A stretch of 5,396 nt of DNA from Acidobacteriaceae bacterium (GTDB taxonomy: Bacteria; Acidobacteriota; Terriglobia; Terriglobales; Acidobacteriaceae), in the NCBI GenBank assembly GCA_030044455.1, contig JASHVU010000176.1, positions 1 through 5,396 of the forward strand, written 5' to 3'. The translations under genes were made by a program, and so were the position numbers. Below the pieces are notes generated by a model, which did not search any database, had not been told where the DNA came from, and saw only the letters and a list, made by a program, of their open reading frames with translations. Shown piece after piece: positions 1 through 5,396 of this stretch (positions are counted from its first letter, which is position 1; every line of letters begins with the position of its first letter).

Positions 1-806
1 ACGGACTTGTTGTTCAAGTCGACCTTATCGCTCAAGTCGACCGTGCGTCCGATGATGCTGCGATCGCCTTTGAACTGACGCTGCCAGTAGGGATAGCTCA
101 ACAACGCGGCAGTCTGGGCATTATGGATGAACTCGTCATGCCGGAAGAGACGGCCGGCGGCAGGCGCGACGCCGAGTGTTTCAAAGAAACCCTCGGCGAC
201 AAGCATTCCCGTAGCGGGCACTGGCTGCCCGTTGCCTGAAAGCTTGAAGTTGTTGGGCCCGGTAAAGGCAAAGTAGCCGCTGACAGATTGAAATGAGCGA
301 TTCTGTTGCTCATAATCCTGCGTGGCGTCGGCGGTGTAGGTTTTGCCGGATTCGTTGCTTTTGGCATCCTTCTCGACAATGCGCACAAGCTGCTGCGAGT
401 TGGGAAACGGCAGCGGGCGCAGCAGGATGGTGTTGACCACGCTGAACACGGCGATGTTGGCGCCGATGCCGAGGGCCAGGATGAGGATGGCAACAACCGT
501 AAAGCCGGCGTCGAGGCGCAGGGTGCGGAAGGTGAAGCGGAAGTCCCGAAGGGCGTCGGCCCAGTATTCAGTCAGACGGCGGCGTCGGTCCATGTGCTCT
601 CCTATGCGCTCGCCCATGTGCTGGACGGCGCGAATATTTCCAAAGAGGCGTTCGGCTTCTTTGCGGGCGTCCTCGGGACGCCAGCCTTGGGCGACAAGAT
701 CGTCTACCCTGGTTTCGAGGTGAAAGCGCAGCTCATCTTTCACATCTGCCGCCGGATCGGAACCCGACATGCGGTCGTATCGCCGCCATAAAGGAGTCGG
801 GCTCAT
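1..806 (-). CDS. ADOP-type (MacB/FtsX-like) ABC transporter permease, N-terminal part
   Basis: Translated from the minus strand, 268 codons lie in the window and the gene runs off base 1, so the C-terminal part is missing. Residues 1-80 form a soluble charged prefix (EDARKEAERLFG at about 45-56) typical of the permease-prefix domain of acidobacterial duplicated orphan permeases. Residues about 102-128 are the first membrane helix, with the family signature LALGIGANIAVFSVVN, followed by LLRPLPFPNSQQLV and the extracytoplasmic MacB-like domain (from about 131). Full members are about 800-900 residues with two such FtsX/MacB units. They resemble MacB permeases, but their genes usually lack a linked ATPase; transport substrate is unknown. 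The start is the ATG at 806-804, which overlaps the upstream padR stop (ATGA), with AGGAG at 816-812 inside padR, so translation is probably coupled. Residues 256-267 are a tandem six-residue duplication (VDLSDK/VDLNNK). Confidence 0.93.
   Translation of the reverse strand, partial: MSPTPLWRRYDRMSGSDPAADVKDELRFHLETRVDDLVAQGWRPEDARKEAERLFGNIRAVQHMGERIGEHMDRRRRLTEYWADALRDFRFTFRTLRLDAGFTVVAILILALGIGANIAVFSVVNTILLRPLPFPNSQQLVRIVEKDAKSNESGKTYTADATQDYEQQNRSFQSVSGYFAFTGPNNFKLSGNGQPVPATGMLVAEGFFETLGVAPAAGRLFRHDEFIHNAQTAALLSYPYWQRQFKGDRSIIGRTVDLSDKVDLNNKS
6..41 (-). repeat. 18-bp in-frame tandem duplication inside the ADOP permease gene
   Basis: Two adjacent 18-bp units (6-23 and 24-41) agree at 15 of 18 positions and share GTCGACTTGA on the minus strand. 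They encode VDLNNK and VDLSDK. The surrounding protein reads GRTV-DL, the point where family members normally have one short 'GrtvxLdgk' turn, so one unit looks like an insertion. It keeps frame, so the gene is not broken by it. Confidence 0.7.
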
Positions 807-1162
807 GCCATCTCCTCTGGCAGCGGGGGCTGCGTCGCACCCAGCACCTTGGCTACAGCTGCGGCGTACGCCTCCCAGGTCTTCACTTCCTGGCGCAGCT
901 GACGCCGGCCTTCCGCGGTGAGCCGGTAAAACTTGGCCTTGCGATTGTTCTCCGAGAGTCCCCACTCCGCCTCAAGCAGCCCTTTGTTTTCCAGCCGCCA
1001 GAGAGCGGGATAGAGCGTCCCCTCTTCGACCAGCAAGGCATCATCGCTCTGGCGGCGGATGAGGCTGGTGATGGCATACCCGTGAAGCGGGCCCCAGACC
1101 AGAGCCTTGAGAATAAGAACATCCAGGGTTCCACGCAGAAATTCGAGCTTGGCGGTGTCCAT
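803..1162 (-). CDS. PadR-family transcriptional regulator (acidobacterial ADOP-linked type)
   Basis: A 119-residue DNA-binding repressor with a PadR winged helix at residues about 8-85. Visible marks are LRGTLDVLILKAL (9-21), the HGYAI turn (27-31), EEGTLYPALWRLENKGLL (46-63, recognition helix and start of the wing) and KAKFYRLTAEGRR (75-87, wing and following helix). The C-terminal part is short, as in the small PadR subfamily, and would form the dimer helix. The start is the ATG at 1162-1160, preceded by AGGGG (1172-1168) five bases upstream. The TGA stop at 805-803 overlaps the ATG of the permease gene by four bases, giving a two-gene operon. This regulator-permease pairing is characteristic of Acidobacteriota. 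Family members usually repress their own operon; the twin palindromes immediately upstream fit that. The inducer is unknown; PadR proteins often bind small aromatic or drug-like ligands. Confidence 0.95.
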   Translation of the reverse strand: MDTAKLEFLRGTLDVLILKALVWGPLHGYAITSLIRRQSDDALLVEEGTLYPALWRLENKGLLEAEWGLSENNRKAKFYRLTAEGRRQLRQEVKTWEAYAAAVAKVLGATQPPLPEEMA

Positions 1163-1165
1163 TCC

Positions 1166-1187
1166 TTCCCCTATGATTCCAAGGGAA
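1166..1187. promoter_or_regulatory. Operator-like palindrome 1 (padR-proximal)
   Basis: A 22-bp element starting TTCCCCTAT on the plus strand with inverted arms TTCCC (1166-1170) and GGGAA (1183-1187). It matches the element at 1199-1220 at 18 of 22 positions. It covers the Shine-Dalgarno sequence of padR (AGGGG on the minus strand, 1172-1168), so a bound protein would sit at the start of the padR message. It does not match the ATGT-N8-ACAT site described for classical PadR. That the PadR protein encoded here binds it is inferred. Confidence 0.55.
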
Positions 1188-1198
1188 ACATCTCACAC

Positions 1199-1220
1199 TT
1201 CCCCTATAAATGCAAGGGGA
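1199..1220. promoter_or_regulatory. Operator-like palindrome 2 (padR-distal)
   Basis: Second copy of the 22-bp element, exactly 33 bp from the first, about three helical turns, so both sites would face the same side of the DNA. The arms are a perfect TCCCCT (1200-1205) / AGGGGA (1215-1220) with a nine-base centre. It overlaps the best -10-like hexamer upstream of padR (TATAGG on the minus strand, 1208-1203), a position suited to repression. Confidence 0.55.
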
Positions 1221-1232
1221 GAGTTTGGCCAA
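1203..1232 (-). promoter_or_regulatory. Possible sigma70-type promoter of the padR-permease operon
   Basis: On the minus strand TTGGCC (1232-1227) could serve as -35 and TATAGG (1208-1203) as -10, 18 bases apart. Each matches the consensus at only four of six positions, so this is a weak call. It is favoured because it lies about 40 bases upstream of the padR start and is covered by the palindrome at 1199-1220. No other better pair was seen upstream of padR. Confidence 0.3.
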
Positions 1233-1234
1233 AC
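1223..1234. repeat. Perfect 12-bp palindrome GTTTGGCCAAAC
   Basis: The sequence GTTTGGCCAAAC reads the same on both strands. It lies just upstream of the twin operator-like sites and spans the proposed -35 hexamer of padR. It may be a binding site for a different dimeric regulator, or chance. A further short inverted repeat, ATGGC-CGA-GCCAT, lies at 1248-1260. Confidence 0.4.
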
Positions 1235-1348
1235 AGATTTGCGAGTCATGGCCGAGCCATTCGTAAAAAATCGATCGGGAACCGGAAGCCGGCTTGCATA
1301 CAGGGATGATCTTCAAAGCTGACTGTCAACTGTCTTCGACAAGACAAC

Positions 1349-1570
1349 TCACGCATTGAGAATCGTTTCCGTAACAAATGCAGGATCGACATCGGCAAAC
1401 GCCCCTGCGTCCGCCAGTAGGGCTACGGCTTCATCGTTGCCGGCTGGGAAGTTACTCTTCGGGAAATCAGCCAGCTTTCGAATCATTTCGGAGACCCGAA
1501 GCCCTTTGCTCTCTGAGATGGCTTTTGGCCGACCGGCTGACTCGCTGGCCCGTTGAACCCGCCAGCACCG
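1349..1570 (-). pseudogene. Possible gene remnant or small ORF of unknown function
   Basis: On the minus strand a 73-codon open stretch follows a TAG (1573-1571) and ends at TGA 1351-1349. Its only in-frame ATG is at 1486-1484, which would give a 45-residue protein beginning MIRKLADFPKSNFPAG and ending FVTETILNA. The composition (Asp, Glu, Ala, Val, Phe, few Arg after the Met) looks more like a real protein C-terminus than the Ser/Arg/Pro-rich readings of the other frames. No Shine-Dalgarno sequence precedes the ATG, and the open stretch extends upstream without a start, so a 5'-truncated remnant seems likelier than an intact small gene. It is in the same frame as the phosphorylase, separated from it by TGA, eight codons and TAG. 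I do not recognise a family. It could also be chance. Confidence 0.3.
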
Positions 1571-1597
1571 CTAATGCCGCGAGCATCGCTGCTGCTC

Positions 1598-4258
1598 TCA
1601 CCCCAGAGGCCGGATCTCGCTCGAGGTTCCGCCTGCGGCGGGAATGTAGCATTTGGTGGTGTAGTCCATCACCATGCGGTCGGCGTTGAAGCGCCAACCT
1701 AATGTGCGAATGGTCCGCTTCATGCGACTGATCCAACCCCGGGGCAGGCCGTCGCGGTCGCGCTCGTAGTAGAGCGGGATTACTTCATCGAGCAGAGCGC
1801 GGTATAGATCATCGCCGTCGCGGCTGTCGTGCACGTCCATGTCGGAGTGGGTGCGGCCGCGGCCGATGGCGAATCCGTTGAGCCCGTCGTAGGCCTCGGC
1901 CCACCATCCGTCGAGGATGGAAAGATTGAGCCCGCCGTTCAACACAACTTTCTGACCGCTGGTGCCCGAGGCCTCAAGCGGCCGGCGCGGATTATTGAGC
2001 CACACGTCGACGCCCTGCACAAAGTGCCGGCCCACGTTGATGTCGTAGTCCTCAACAAACACGAACTTGTTGCCCAACTCGGGATCGCGCATCATTTCTG
2101 CAATCTGCTGCAGGATGCGCTTGGCGGGCTCGTCATGGGGATGCGCTTTGCCGGCGAAGACAAACTGGACGGGACGCTTGGCGTCGTTCACCATGGCGGC
2201 AAGTTGCTCCATATCCTTGAGCAACAAATTGGCACGCTTGTAGGTGGCAAAGCGGCGGGCAAATCCGATGGTGAGCGCGTCGGGCGAGAAGATTCTGTCG
2301 AGCCGCTTGAGACTTTCTGCGGGCTCGTCGCGGCGCTCGGCTTGCTCGCGCGCTCGGCGGCGCACAAACTCAAGAAGCTGAGCCTTCAGACTCAGATGCG
2401 TCTCCCACAGTTCGCCGTCGTCCACGTCTTCAATTGCCGACCAGGTGTGGTCGGCGCCGCTCTGCCTGTGCCAGTTCATGCCCAGGTGGCGGTCATAGAG
2501 CTTGGCCATCTGCGGCGCGAGCCAGGAGGGAACGTGCACGCCGTTGGTGATGTGGCCGATGGGTACAGCATCCTCGGGGCGGCCGGGATAAAGTTTCTTC
2601 CACATGGCGCGCGACACCTCGCCGTGCAGCGACGACACTGCGTTTACCCTGCGGGCGAGCTTGAGGCCCAGCACGGTCATGCAGAAAGTCTCGCCGTAAT
2701 CGGTGGGCTGCTCACGGCCAAAGCCCATCAGGTTCTCTTGAGTGATGCCCAGTTCTTCGCGCAGCGGTCCCAGGTGCTCTTCGATCAGTTCGGCGCTGAA
2801 CCGGTCGTGGCCCGCGGGCACAGGGGTGTGGGTGGTGAAAATCACCTCGCGCGGAATCATGCTGGCCGCGGCATAGAAGTCCTGGCCCTCCTCTTCCATG
2901 CGTGAACGGATGGCCTCGAAGACCGCAAAGCCCGAGTGGCCCTCATTGAGGTGCAGTACGCCGGGGGTAATACCCATGGCCTTGAGGGCGCGATACCCAC
3001 CCACGCCGAGCAACAGCTCCTGTCGAATGCGGGTGCGCGAGTCGCCGCCGTAGAGCCGCGAAGTTGTATCGCGATCTTCGGGCGCGTTGCCTTCAACGTT
3101 CGAGTCGAGCAGCAGCAGGTCGCAGCGGCCCACCTTCACGCGCCAGACCTTGGCGCGGATCGTGGTGCCGCGGGTTGCGATCTCGATTGTCACCGGCTCG
3201 CCGTTGATGCCGATGGCCGGCTGCATGGCCAGCTGGTTGACGTCGGTTTCGAGATACTCCTCGCGCTGCCATCCGGTATTGTCGAGCCGCTGCAGAAAGT
3301 ACCCCTGGCTATAGAAGAGCCCGATGCCGATCAGCGGTATGTCGAGATCGGATGCGCTCTTGATGTGGTCGCCGGCCAGCACTCCTAGGCCGCCGGAATA
3401 AATCGGCAGCGACTCGTGAAGACCGAACTCAGCAGAGAAGTAGGCTACGGGCCGGGTGCGCAGAACCCCGGCATGGTTGGCGCCCCAGGTGCGGTCAGCT
3501 TTCAGATACTCCTGCTGGCGGCGGTAGACGTAATTGATGCGGCTATGCAACACCAGTTCGCTGGCCCGGCGCTCAATCTCGCCCAGCGGCATCTCGTTGA
3601 GCAGTGAGATGGGATTCTGATTGAGTTGCCGCCAGCGCGTGGGATTGAGATCGCGGAAGAGGCTGGAGCAATCGTTGTCCCAACACCACCACACGTTGCG
3701 GGCCAGCTCCCACAGCTTCTCCTGAGCCGGGGCGATGAAGCGGTCGAGGGTCCGCGCTTCGCTGACGATAGGCGCCACCTGCCCGGCCGTTTCAACCAGC
3801 TTCCTGATCTCGCTTTCGCGAAAGTCGCGCTTCTCTTTGGTCTGAATGACCAGTACGCCCTGCAGAACTCCTCGATCGATAAGCGGTACGCCGAGGAACG
3901 AGCGATACTCTTCTTCGCCCGACTTTTCAAAGAATTTATAGCGGGGATGAATGCGGGCGTCGTCGACCCAAACCGGAAGCAACTTCTCGGCGACCAGTCC
4001 CGTCAGCCCCTCGTTGATGGGCATGCGCAGGGTCCCGATGCTTTGGGGATGCAGCCCGACCGTCGCCGCCAGCACCAGGTTGGAGCGATCCGGTTCCAGC
4101 AAATAGGCCGAACAGACGTCGGTATGGAAGCGCGCGGCGATCAGCGCCACAATTTTCATCAGAACTTCGGCCGGCTTGCCCTCCTCTTCGGCGAGGCTGC
4201 CGATTTCTTCAGCGGTCAGAACCAGATTGGAGCTGCCTGGATCATGGGGTGGATTCAT
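1598..4258 (-). CDS. glgP: GAF-domain alpha-glucan phosphorylase (GT35, glycogen/maltodextrin phosphorylase)
   Basis: An 886-residue cytosolic enzyme that cleaves terminal alpha-1,4-glucosyl units of glycogen or maltodextrin with phosphate, releasing glucose-1-phosphate. Residues about 30-170 are a GAF domain resembling that of PtsP/EI-Ntr (TDVCSAYLLEPD 46-57, INEGLTGLVAE 81-91, RSFLGVPLIDRGVLQGVLVIQ 119-139). Residues about 178-265 are the N-terminal DUF3417-type segment (LARNVWWCWD 185-194). The phosphorylase body follows: FSAEFGLHESLPIYSGGLGVLAGDH (274-298), LHLNEGHSGF (435-444), FTTHTPVPAGHDRF (474-487), GFARRFATYKR (665-675, phosphate-site Arg669 and Lys674) and EASGTSGQK (762-770) ending at Lys770, the pyridoxal-phosphate lysine, then LNGGLNLSILDGWW. 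All key residues are present. This is the short bacterial type without the AMP and Ser14 sites of animal enzymes; the GAF domain is an addition. The start ATG is preceded by GGAAGGTGAT (4271-4262). It is apparently transcribed alone and divergently from the SDR-like gene. Confidence 0.95.
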   Translation of the reverse strand: MNPPHDPGSSNLVLTAEEIGSLAEEEGKPAEVLMKIVALIAARFHTDVCSAYLLEPDRSNLVLAATVGLHPQSIGTLRMPINEGLTGLVAEKLLPVWVDDARIHPRYKFFEKSGEEEYRSFLGVPLIDRGVLQGVLVIQTKEKRDFRESEIRKLVETAGQVAPIVSEARTLDRFIAPAQEKLWELARNVWWCWDNDCSSLFRDLNPTRWRQLNQNPISLLNEMPLGEIERRASELVLHSRINYVYRRQQEYLKADRTWGANHAGVLRTRPVAYFSAEFGLHESLPIYSGGLGVLAGDHIKSASDLDIPLIGIGLFYSQGYFLQRLDNTGWQREEYLETDVNQLAMQPAIGINGEPVTIEIATRGTTIRAKVWRVKVGRCDLLLLDSNVEGNAPEDRDTTSRLYGGDSRTRIRQELLLGVGGYRALKAMGITPGVLHLNEGHSGFAVFEAIRSRMEEEGQDFYAAASMIPREVIFTTHTPVPAGHDRFSAELIEEHLGPLREELGITQENLMGFGREQPTDYGETFCMTVLGLKLARRVNAVSSLHGEVSRAMWKKLYPGRPEDAVPIGHITNGVHVPSWLAPQMAKLYDRHLGMNWHRQSGADHTWSAIEDVDDGELWETHLSLKAQLLEFVRRRAREQAERRDEPAESLKRLDRIFSPDALTIGFARRFATYKRANLLLKDMEQLAAMVNDAKRPVQFVFAGKAHPHDEPAKRILQQIAEMMRDPELGNKFVFVEDYDINVGRHFVQGVDVWLNNPRRPLEASGTSGQKVVLNGGLNLSILDGWWAEAYDGLNGFAIGRGRTHSDMDVHDSRDGDDLYRALLDEVIPLYYERDRDGLPRGWISRMKRTIRTLGWRFNADRMVMDYTTKCYIPAAGGTSSEIRPLG

Positions 4259-4441
4259 CGGATCACCTTCCGTGCGAACATGAAAAGAGGGTTTCGGTTA
4301 TGTGAGTCGACACACGCGCGCCGCTATTTCAGGGGCAAAAGCGTTTGATGCAAAATTGCCGCTTCCCGTTCGAAGGGAACCGAAGGCTTGATGGGAAGTC
4401 CGGTGCACGGCGCTCGGAATAGATTCGACAATACCATAGGT

Positions 4442-4479
4442 GCGAGCGCGTGAAGATTGCGTGATATTTACGCGCTCGC
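4442..4479. promoter_or_regulatory. 10-bp perfect inverted repeat upstream of the SDR-like gene
   Basis: Arms GCGAGCGCGT (4442-4451) and ACGCGCTCGC (4470-4479) are perfect complements with an 18-base, AT-richer spacer. With G-T and A-T pairs continuing inward the RNA stem would be 13 pairs with a 12-base loop. GCGTGA also occurs twice at an 11-base step (4448-4453 and 4459-4464). The element lies 83 bases before the ATG at 4563. It may be an operator or an mRNA leader hairpin; no T-run follows, so a terminator is unlikely. Confidence 0.45.
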
Positions 4480-4549
4480 TGGGCGAAGACCGAGGTGATC
4501 GATGGCGAATCAAGAGCGGCTTGAGAGCCATCTATTATGTTGGTCTTGC

Positions 4550-4554
4550 GGAGG
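4550..4554 (+). promoter_or_regulatory. Shine-Dalgarno GGAGG fixing the SDR-like gene start
   Basis: GGAGG eight bases before the ATG at 4563 is a near-ideal ribosome binding site. The protein from that ATG opens directly with the Rossmann strand MKVVIFGATG, as expected for this fold. Together these favour 4563 over the upstream in-frame ATG at 4440. Confidence 0.85.
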
Positions 4555-4562
4555 AAGCTGGA

Positions 4563-5228
4563 ATGAAGGTCGTCATATTTGGCGCAACCGGAATGGTGGG
4601 CCAGGGTGCGCTGCGCGCGTGCCTGCTGGCCGACGACGTTGAAACGGTTGCCAGTGTGGGACGCAACGCAACCGGGCAGCGCCACCCGAAACTGATTGAG
4701 ATGGTGCACAAGGACCTGACCGATCTAAGCGCCATCGAGGACCAGCTTCGCGGCTACGATGCTTGTTTTTTTGCACTGGGAGTTTCGTCGGTAGGAATGG
4801 CCGAGGCCGACTACGAACGCGTTACGTACGGATTTACGATTGCCGCGGGCGAAGCGCTCGCGCGCATCAACCCGGGCATGGTTTTTGTATATGTTTCAGG
4901 CATGGGAACGGATTCGAGCGAGAAGGGAGGCACCATGTGGGCGCGCGTGAAGGGCCGCACTGAAAATGCGCTGCTGCGCCTGCCGCTTGAGGCGTACATG
5001 TTCCGCCCCGGCTTTATTCGACCCCTCGACGGCATTCGCTCGCACACAAAGCTCTACAGCGTGATGTACACGCTGTTCAGTCCGCTGGTCTGGATCCTTA
5101 AGCTGGTCGCGCCAAACCAGGTGCTCACCACTCGCCAGATTGGCGACGCTATGCTGAACATTGCGCGAAGGGGTTATGCAAAGCGAGTCCTCGAGTCCGC
5201 CGACATTCGTCTGGCGGCGCAGGGTTGA
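4563..5228 (+). CDS. NAD(P)-binding Rossmann protein, atypical SDR (epimerase/HTATIP2-like)
   Basis: A 221-residue cytosolic protein, probably an NAD(P)H-dependent oxidoreductase of unknown substrate. The dinucleotide-binding motif GATGMVG spans residues 7-13 at the first strand-helix turn. DACFFALGVSS (66-76) is the fourth-strand cofactor region. FVYVSGMGTD (108-117) carries the position of the catalytic serine, and MWARVKGRTE (125-134) holds the usual lysine (Lys130), with Trp126 where classical SDRs have tyrosine. FRPGFIRPL (147-155) is the substrate-side loop of NAD-dependent epimerase-like proteins. A hydrophobic stretch at 165-184 could associate with the membrane. About 220 residues is normal for the HTATIP2/YbjT-like atypical SDRs. 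It is divergent from glgP, ends before a terminator hairpin, and seems monocistronic. The reaction is not predictable from sequence; some relatives act as cofactor-sensing regulators and not as enzymes. Confidence 0.85.
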   Translation: MKVVIFGATGMVGQGALRACLLADDVETVASVGRNATGQRHPKLIEMVHKDLTDLSAIEDQLRGYDACFFALGVSSVGMAEADYERVTYGFTIAAGEALARINPGMVFVYVSGMGTDSSEKGGTMWARVKGRTENALLRLPLEAYMFRPGFIRPLDGIRSHTKLYSVMYTLFSPLVWILKLVAPNQVLTTRQIGDAMLNIARRGYAKRVLESADIRLAAQG

Positions 5229-5256
5229 CCCGCTTCTGCGGCCACGCGCATAAAAC

Positions 5257-5289
5257 TTCGGCGCCGGAATTTGTCCCTCCGGCGCCGAA
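5257..5289. terminator. Probable terminator hairpin between convergent genes
   Basis: A perfect 12-bp stem, TTCGGCGCCGGA (5257-5268) with TCCGGCGCCGAA (5278-5289), and a nine-base loop. On the minus strand the stem is followed by GTTTTA (5256-5251), and on the plus strand by CCTTTG. The T-run is better on the minus strand, so it mainly serves the gene ending at 5313, 23 bases away. It also lies 28 bases after the SDR-like stop, so it may work in both directions. Confidence 0.8.
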
Positions 5290-5312
5290 CCTTTGTGCAG
5301 CAACGAAAAGTA

Positions 5313-5396
5313 TTACGACTTCTGCCCGTCGGCGGCTGGGCTCCCTGCGCCGGTGCCGTTCGTCGTGCCGTTGCCGTTTCCGCCCTGCAGCATCTT
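5313..5396 (-). CDS. C-terminal end of an unidentified convergent gene
   Basis: The last 27 codons of a minus-strand frame ending in TAA (5315-5313); the rest lies beyond base 5396. The tail reads KMLQGGNGNG, then a Thr/Asn/Gly/Ala/Pro-rich stretch, ending DGQKS. Such a low-complexity tail is usually a flexible, disordered C-terminus. Support for a real gene comes from the open frame up to the window edge and from the strong hairpin with a T-run 23 bases after the stop. Too little is present to name a family. Confidence 0.55.
   Translation of the reverse strand, partial: KMLQGGNGNGTTNGTGAGSPAADGQKS

Larger units (their letters stand above)
1163..1597. other. Intergenic region between padR and glucan phosphorylase
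   Basis: 435 bases with no convincing intact gene. The padR-proximal part (1163-1260) holds the Shine-Dalgarno site, twin 22-bp palindromes and other palindromes described separately. Bases 1261-1330 contain only a short palindrome AAGCCGGCTT (1286-1295). At 1331-1346 a small hairpin, TGTCTT-CGAC-AAGACA, follows the stop of the 73-codon open stretch; it has no T-run and is not a convincing terminator. No clear rho-independent terminator follows the phosphorylase stop at 1598. Confidence 0.6.
4259..4562. other. Divergent intergenic region (glgP / SDR-like gene)
   Basis: 304 bases containing the start regions of both divergent genes. No promoter hexamer pair stands out on either strand. Visible structure: GCAAAA repeated at 4335-4340 and 4350-4355; a TTCCC-N7-GGGAA inverted repeat at 4363-4379 centred on TTCGAA; and the longer inverted repeat at 4442-4479 listed separately. 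The open frame leading into the SDR-like gene begins upstream at 4440, but its first 41 codons have no family-like sequence and are treated as leader. Confidence 0.6.

Noticed and set aside
306..791. Plus-strand frames at 306-791 and 343-723
   Set aside because: They are antisense to the ADOP permease N-terminus, whose family signature is clear on the minus strand.
1331..1346. Hairpin TGTCTT-CGAC-AAGACA as a terminator
   Set aside because: The stem has only six pairs, is not GC-rich, and no T-run follows on either strand.
1356..1556. A 66-codon plus-strand frame between padR and glgP
   Set aside because: It is Ser/Ala/Arg-rich, lacks a ribosome binding site, and lies opposite a minus-strand frame with a more protein-like composition.
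1829..2905. A 358-codon open frame on the plus strand, and another of 240 codons at 3626-4348, both antisense to glgP
   Set aside because: They are reverse-strand readings of the phosphorylase gene, whose protein matches its family throughout. Long antisense frames are common opposite GC-rich genes, and neither translation shows a recognisable domain.
4440..4562. Upstream in-frame ATG at 4440 adding 41 residues to the SDR-like protein
   Set aside because: No ribosome binding site precedes it, the added residues include the inverted-repeat region and lack family character, whereas the ATG at 4563 has an ideal GGAGG and opens on the Rossmann strand.
4502..4639. A 45-codon frame with a fair Shine-Dalgarno (AGGTGA at 4493-4498) overlapping the SDR-like gene start, possibly a leader peptide
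   Set aside because: More than half of it is an out-of-frame reading of the SDR-like gene, rich in Arg, Trp and Gly. It does not end near the downstream start, so it does not resemble a coupled leader. Without conservation or expression data it is probably chance.
1..5396. CRISPR arrays, insertion sequences, tRNA or rRNA genes
   Set aside because: No regularly spaced repeats, terminal inverted repeats with a transposase, or tRNA-like cloverleaf sequences were seen.

Overview
The window most likely comes from a soil-type Acidobacteriota (Terriglobia-like) chromosome. The clearest sign is at the left end: a short PadR-family regulator whose stop codon overlaps the start of a MacB/FtsX-like permease with the ADOP ('acidobacterial duplicated orphan permease') layout. 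That gene pair is a hallmark of the phylum. The DNA is GC-rich and codon use agrees with this.

Layout. (1) Bases 1-1162, minus strand: a two-gene operon, padR-like (803-1162) then ADOP permease (806 to beyond base 1), joined by an ATGA overlap. (2) Bases 1163-1597: non-coding or degenerate DNA. Next to padR it carries two near-identical 22-bp palindromic sites 33 bp apart, a likely autoregulatory operator. Further along is an open stretch of 73 codons (1349-1570, minus) that may be a gene remnant. (3) Bases 1598-4258, minus: an 886-residue alpha-glucan phosphorylase (GT35, short bacterial type) with a GAF sensor domain fused to its N-terminus. (4) Bases 4259-4562: divergent intergenic region with a 10-bp perfect inverted repeat. 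(5) Bases 4563-5228, plus: a 221-residue atypical short-chain dehydrogenase-like Rossmann protein. (6) Bases 5257-5289: a strong terminator hairpin. (7) Bases 5313-5396, minus: the last 27 codons of a convergent gene with a Gly/Asn-rich tail.

How the genes relate. The PadR protein probably represses its own promoter and thereby the permease. The glucan phosphorylase releases glucose-1-phosphate from storage or dietary alpha-glucans, and its GAF domain suggests that activity follows a small-molecule or redox signal. The divergent SDR-like gene has no evident link to glycogen. I see no complete novel defence, mobile or biosynthetic system here. The points most worth a second look are the GAF-phosphorylase fusion, the twin operator at padR and the 18-bp in-frame duplication in the permease.
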